From Gammaproteobacteria bacterium (GTDB taxonomy: Bacteria; Pseudomonadota; Gammaproteobacteria; Steroidobacterales; Woeseiaceae), in contig JAOUNK010000139.1 in the NCBI GenBank assembly GCA_029881015.1, forward strand, positions 1 to 8,452: a stretch of 8,452 bases of DNA, written 5' to 3'. The notes under the pieces are model-generated. The model was not told the origin of the DNA. It made no database searches and saw nothing but the letters and a program-made list of their open reading frames with translations. Below, piece after piece: positions 6,671 to 8,452 of the stretch; position 1 is the stretch's first letter, and each line of letters starts with the position of its first letter. The position numbers were made by a program, and so were the translations under genes.

Positions 6671-8452
6671 GACAACGCCGTCGACGAGACGCCCATGGGC
6701 AAGGTCGTCGAGAGGCACCTGTCGCTCGACGAACCGTTCATGCAATGGGTACAGGACCCGGATCGTGTCGACGCCGAACTCAGCGACACGATTGAAATGC
6801 GCGAAGGCCTCGCCGATGGTCTCGAGACGATCAAGCTGACCGGGCTGGTGCCCGCCATTTACTTCGAGTCCGGAGTCGCAAAGATTCCTGATGAGACGGT
6901 TGCCTCGCTGGGCAAGATCCTTGCCAGCATGCGTGATCGCATGAACCTGCGCCTGCACCTGGTGGGCCACGCCGACAGTCAGCGGCTGTCACCACGACTC
7001 GCCGAAATCTATGTCGACAACATGGGCCTGTCGCGCGAGCGGGCAGGCGAGGTTGCCGAGTACATGCAAACCGCCCTGGCCTTGCCGGCCGAGGGTGTGT
7101 CTTACTCCTGGCACGGCGATACGCAGCCGGTTGCGAGCAACGAGACCGCGGCCGGGCGTGCACAAAACCGGCGCGTCGAGGTTGAAGTCTGGTACGACGA
7201 GGTGCGCCAGAAAGCCACGCTCGAGGAAGTGCTGGTTGAGCATGAGGTCCAGACCATCAAGGTCTGCCGCATGGAGACCGTGTGCAAGCTGCGTTACGTC
7301 GAGGGACATGCGCGCCGTGCTCGCGTGCAAAACCTGATTGCCCCGCTACATTTTCAGGCCGAAGGCATTGAAGTACCGGATCAGTTCATCGAGCAGGTTC
7401 GCGAAGGCCTCGGCAATCTTGCCGACAAGCAGAACGTCGTCGTCAAGCTGGTTGGCTACACGGACGCGTTACCATTGTCCGGTCGCACGGCCCGAATCTA
7501 CGGCGACCATGCAGGCTTGTCGAAAGCACGCGCTCGCCGTGTGGCACTCGCGCTCCAGGATGAGCTGGAGCTGCCGACCGACATGCTGCTGAGCGACGGT
7601 CGCGGCGCTGAAAAACCGCTGGGCTCCAACGAAACGGTGCAGGGCCGGGCGTTGAACCGCCGGGTCGAGGTCGAGTTCTGGTATGACGATCCTTTGCAGG
7701 AGCTGCCGGACGAGCCGCAGCTTTGCCCGGGCGATGCCGGCGCCGAGATGGTGACACGCGTCTACGATCCGCCGTGGGGCACGATTGAGGACATCGGTTT
7801 TGCCAATGGGCGACCGGTGGTCAATGACAGCCACATCGGTCAGTTCCGCCGCGCACTGGCAGACGTCGCCGACAAGACGAAACCGCGCCTGCGATTTGTT
7901 GGCTATACGCGTAACGAACGACTCGAGCGGCGCACGGCAGCCGTGTACGGCGACGACATCGGGCTGTCTGCATCGCGCGCACGCCGGGCCATGGAACAGG
8001 TCGCCGAGACCATGGCGCTCGAGCCGGAGAAGGCAGAGTTCGAAGGCCGCGGTTATGTGCACTCGGATGACGTCGTCAATGCGGGCTTCATCCAGGGCGA
8101 GACGTCGCACGTCGCGGTGCAGGTTGTGTATGACGAACTCGCCATTCTTGATGACTATGAAGGTGTCGACATCACGCGCATGACGCGCGAGCTGGAGCCC
8201 GAGAACCCACTTGGCCTGAACCTGATGCGCATTACGGTTGACGGCGAACCGATCGACGACCCGAATCGCAGCTCGTCCGACATCCAGCGTTGCACCGACG
8301 TCGCATTGGCGGGCGTCGATATTCGGTTCGGCTACGACAACCTGCGCTCGAGCCCGCGCCTGAGCGTGACCGCGCTACCGTCCCGTGTCGAGGTGGCCAA
8401 GGATCACACCGGTGCTGTCCGCGCCTCGACCGTGCGTTTCCGCATGTACACG
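6608..8452 (+). CDS. Exported protein with three tandem OmpA-like domains, 3'-partial
   Basis: The frame is open from ATG 6608 to the right edge (615 codons, no stop). The start is fixed by the strong Shine-Dalgarno, the ATGA overlap with gene 1 and an immediate signal peptide (residues 1-21, predicted cleavage after AVAA or AVA). Residues 79-197, 242-360 and 391-509 are three OmpA C-terminal-type domains, the fold that binds diaminopimelate in peptidoglycan. Domains 1 and 2 keep the binding Asp (D123, D286), Arg (R145, R308) and NRRVEV signature; domain 3 has R435 in place of Asp and lacks the signature. All three carry a longer loop between Asp and Arg than the classical family. A linker with Cys220 and Cys226 joins domains 1 and 2. 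From about residue 510 an unassigned acidic segment begins, ending in VDIRFGYDNLRSSPRLSVTA and a further strand-rich stretch. The product probably sits in the periplasm or outer membrane bound to peptidoglycan. Whether a beta-barrel follows cannot be seen. Confidence 0.93.
   Translation, partial: MSALRSLLIPLLFAAPFAVAADNAVDETPMGKVVERHLSLDEPFMQWVQDPDRVDAELSDTIEMREGLADGLETIKLTGLVPAIYFESGVAKIPDETVASLGKILASMRDRMNLRLHLVGHADSQRLSPRLAEIYVDNMGLSRERAGEVAEYMQTALALPAEGVSYSWHGDTQPVASNETAAGRAQNRRVEVEVWYDEVRQKATLEEVLVEHEVQTIKVCRMETVCKLRYVEGHARRARVQNLIAPLHFQAEGIEVPDQFIEQVREGLGNLADKQNVVVKLVGYTDALPLSGRTARIYGDHAGLSKARARRVALALQDELELPTDMLLSDGRGAEKPLGSNETVQGRALNRRVEVEFWYDDPLQELPDEPQLCPGDAGAEMVTRVYDPPWGTIEDIGFANGRPVVNDSHIGQFRRALADVADKTKPRLRFVGYTRNERLERRTAAVYGDDIGLSASRARRAMEQVAETMALEPEKAEFEGRGYVHSDDVVNAGFIQGETSHVAVQVVYDELAILDDYEGVDITRMTRELEPENPLGLNLMRITVDGEPIDDPNRSSSDIQRCTDVALAGVDIRFGYDNLRSSPRLSVTALPSRVEVAKDHTGAVRASTVRFRMYT
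6842..7198 (+). other. OmpA-like domain 1 (binding residues intact)
   Basis: Residues 79-197 of gene 2: AIYFESGVAKIPDE opening strand, LRLHLVGHADSQ with D123, GLSRERAGEV with R145, then AAGRAQNRRVEVEVWY. The Asp-Arg distance is 22 residues, against 15 in E. coli-type OmpA, because of the loop RLSPRLAEIYVDNM. Confidence 0.9.
7331..7687 (+). other. OmpA-like domain 2 (binding residues intact)
   Basis: Residues 242-360 of gene 2: APLHFQAEGIEVPDQF opening, VVVKLVGYTDALPL with D286, GLSKARARRV with R308, then VQGRALNRRVEVEFWY. It has the same 22-residue Asp-Arg spacing as domain 1, with the loop SGRTARIYGDHAG. Confidence 0.9.
7778..8134 (+). other. OmpA-like domain 3 (binding residues lost)
   Basis: Residues 391-509 of gene 2: DIGFANGRPVVNDSHI opening, LRFVGYTRNERLE where Arg435 replaces the binding Asp, GLSASRARRAM with R457 kept, then IQGETSHVAVQVVY where the NRRVEV signature is gone. 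The fold and the lengthened loop (RRTAAVYGDDIG) are kept, so it is a diverged copy and not an unrelated domain. Confidence 0.82.

Noticed and set aside
6544..6795. An 83-codon plus-strand frame spanning the gene junction
   Set aside because: It is out of phase with both genes and explains neither the Shine-Dalgarno spacing nor the signal peptide at 6608.
7338..8183. Plus-strand open frames at 7338-7592 and 7785-8183 in other phases
   Set aside because: They overlap OmpA-like domains 2 and 3 of gene 2, which are supported by motifs. Their products are Arg/Ser-rich and look like out-of-frame shadows.

Overview
This window is almost entirely protein-coding on the + strand. It holds two partial genes that overlap by four bases and run off opposite ends of the window. 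The GC-rich codon use, a Sec-type signal peptide followed by OmpA-like peptidoglycan-binding domains, and the absence of any sortase (LPXTG) or type IX (Por) sorting signal at the one visible C-terminus all point to a Gram-negative bacterium. A GC-rich proteobacterium, probably a gammaproteobacterium, is the best guess. That assignment is inference, because the window holds no taxonomic marker.

Layout. (1) From the left edge to 6611 lies the C-terminal 2202 residues of a giant, very acidic, cysteine-poor surface or secreted protein; its N-terminus lies upstream. It begins with two complete copies (9-1475 and 1476-2942) of a 489-residue, three-module super-repeat and a third copy cut off after its first module (2943-3443). 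Three single DUF11-type modules follow (3444-4745), then an SdrD B-like domain (4746-5105), a carboxypeptidase-regulatory-like insert with four cysteines (5106-5600), another DUF11 module (5601-5990), a second SdrD B-like domain (5991-6302), and a degenerate OmpA-like tail (6303-6608). (2) The stop codon overlaps the start of a second gene in an ATGA arrangement, and a full-length consensus Shine-Dalgarno lies inside the end of gene 1. (3) Gene 2 (6608 to the right edge, 615 codons visible, no stop) encodes an exported protein with three OmpA-like domains in tandem. The first two keep the peptidoglycan-binding Asp and Arg; the third has lost the Asp and the NRRVE signature. A further uncharacterised segment begins after them.

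Reading the two together: the genes look like a translationally coupled pair making a long, rigid, beta-sandwich stalk or adhesin and an envelope-anchored partner. The stalk itself ends in an OmpA-like fold, so one inference is that the two proteins meet in the periplasm or at the peptidoglycan. Every one of the eleven stalk modules carries a Lys...Asp...Asn set in the positional order used by self-crosslinking (isopeptide) Ig-like domains; this is a testable hint and not proof. There is no intergenic space, RNA gene, mobile element or CRISPR array in the window.
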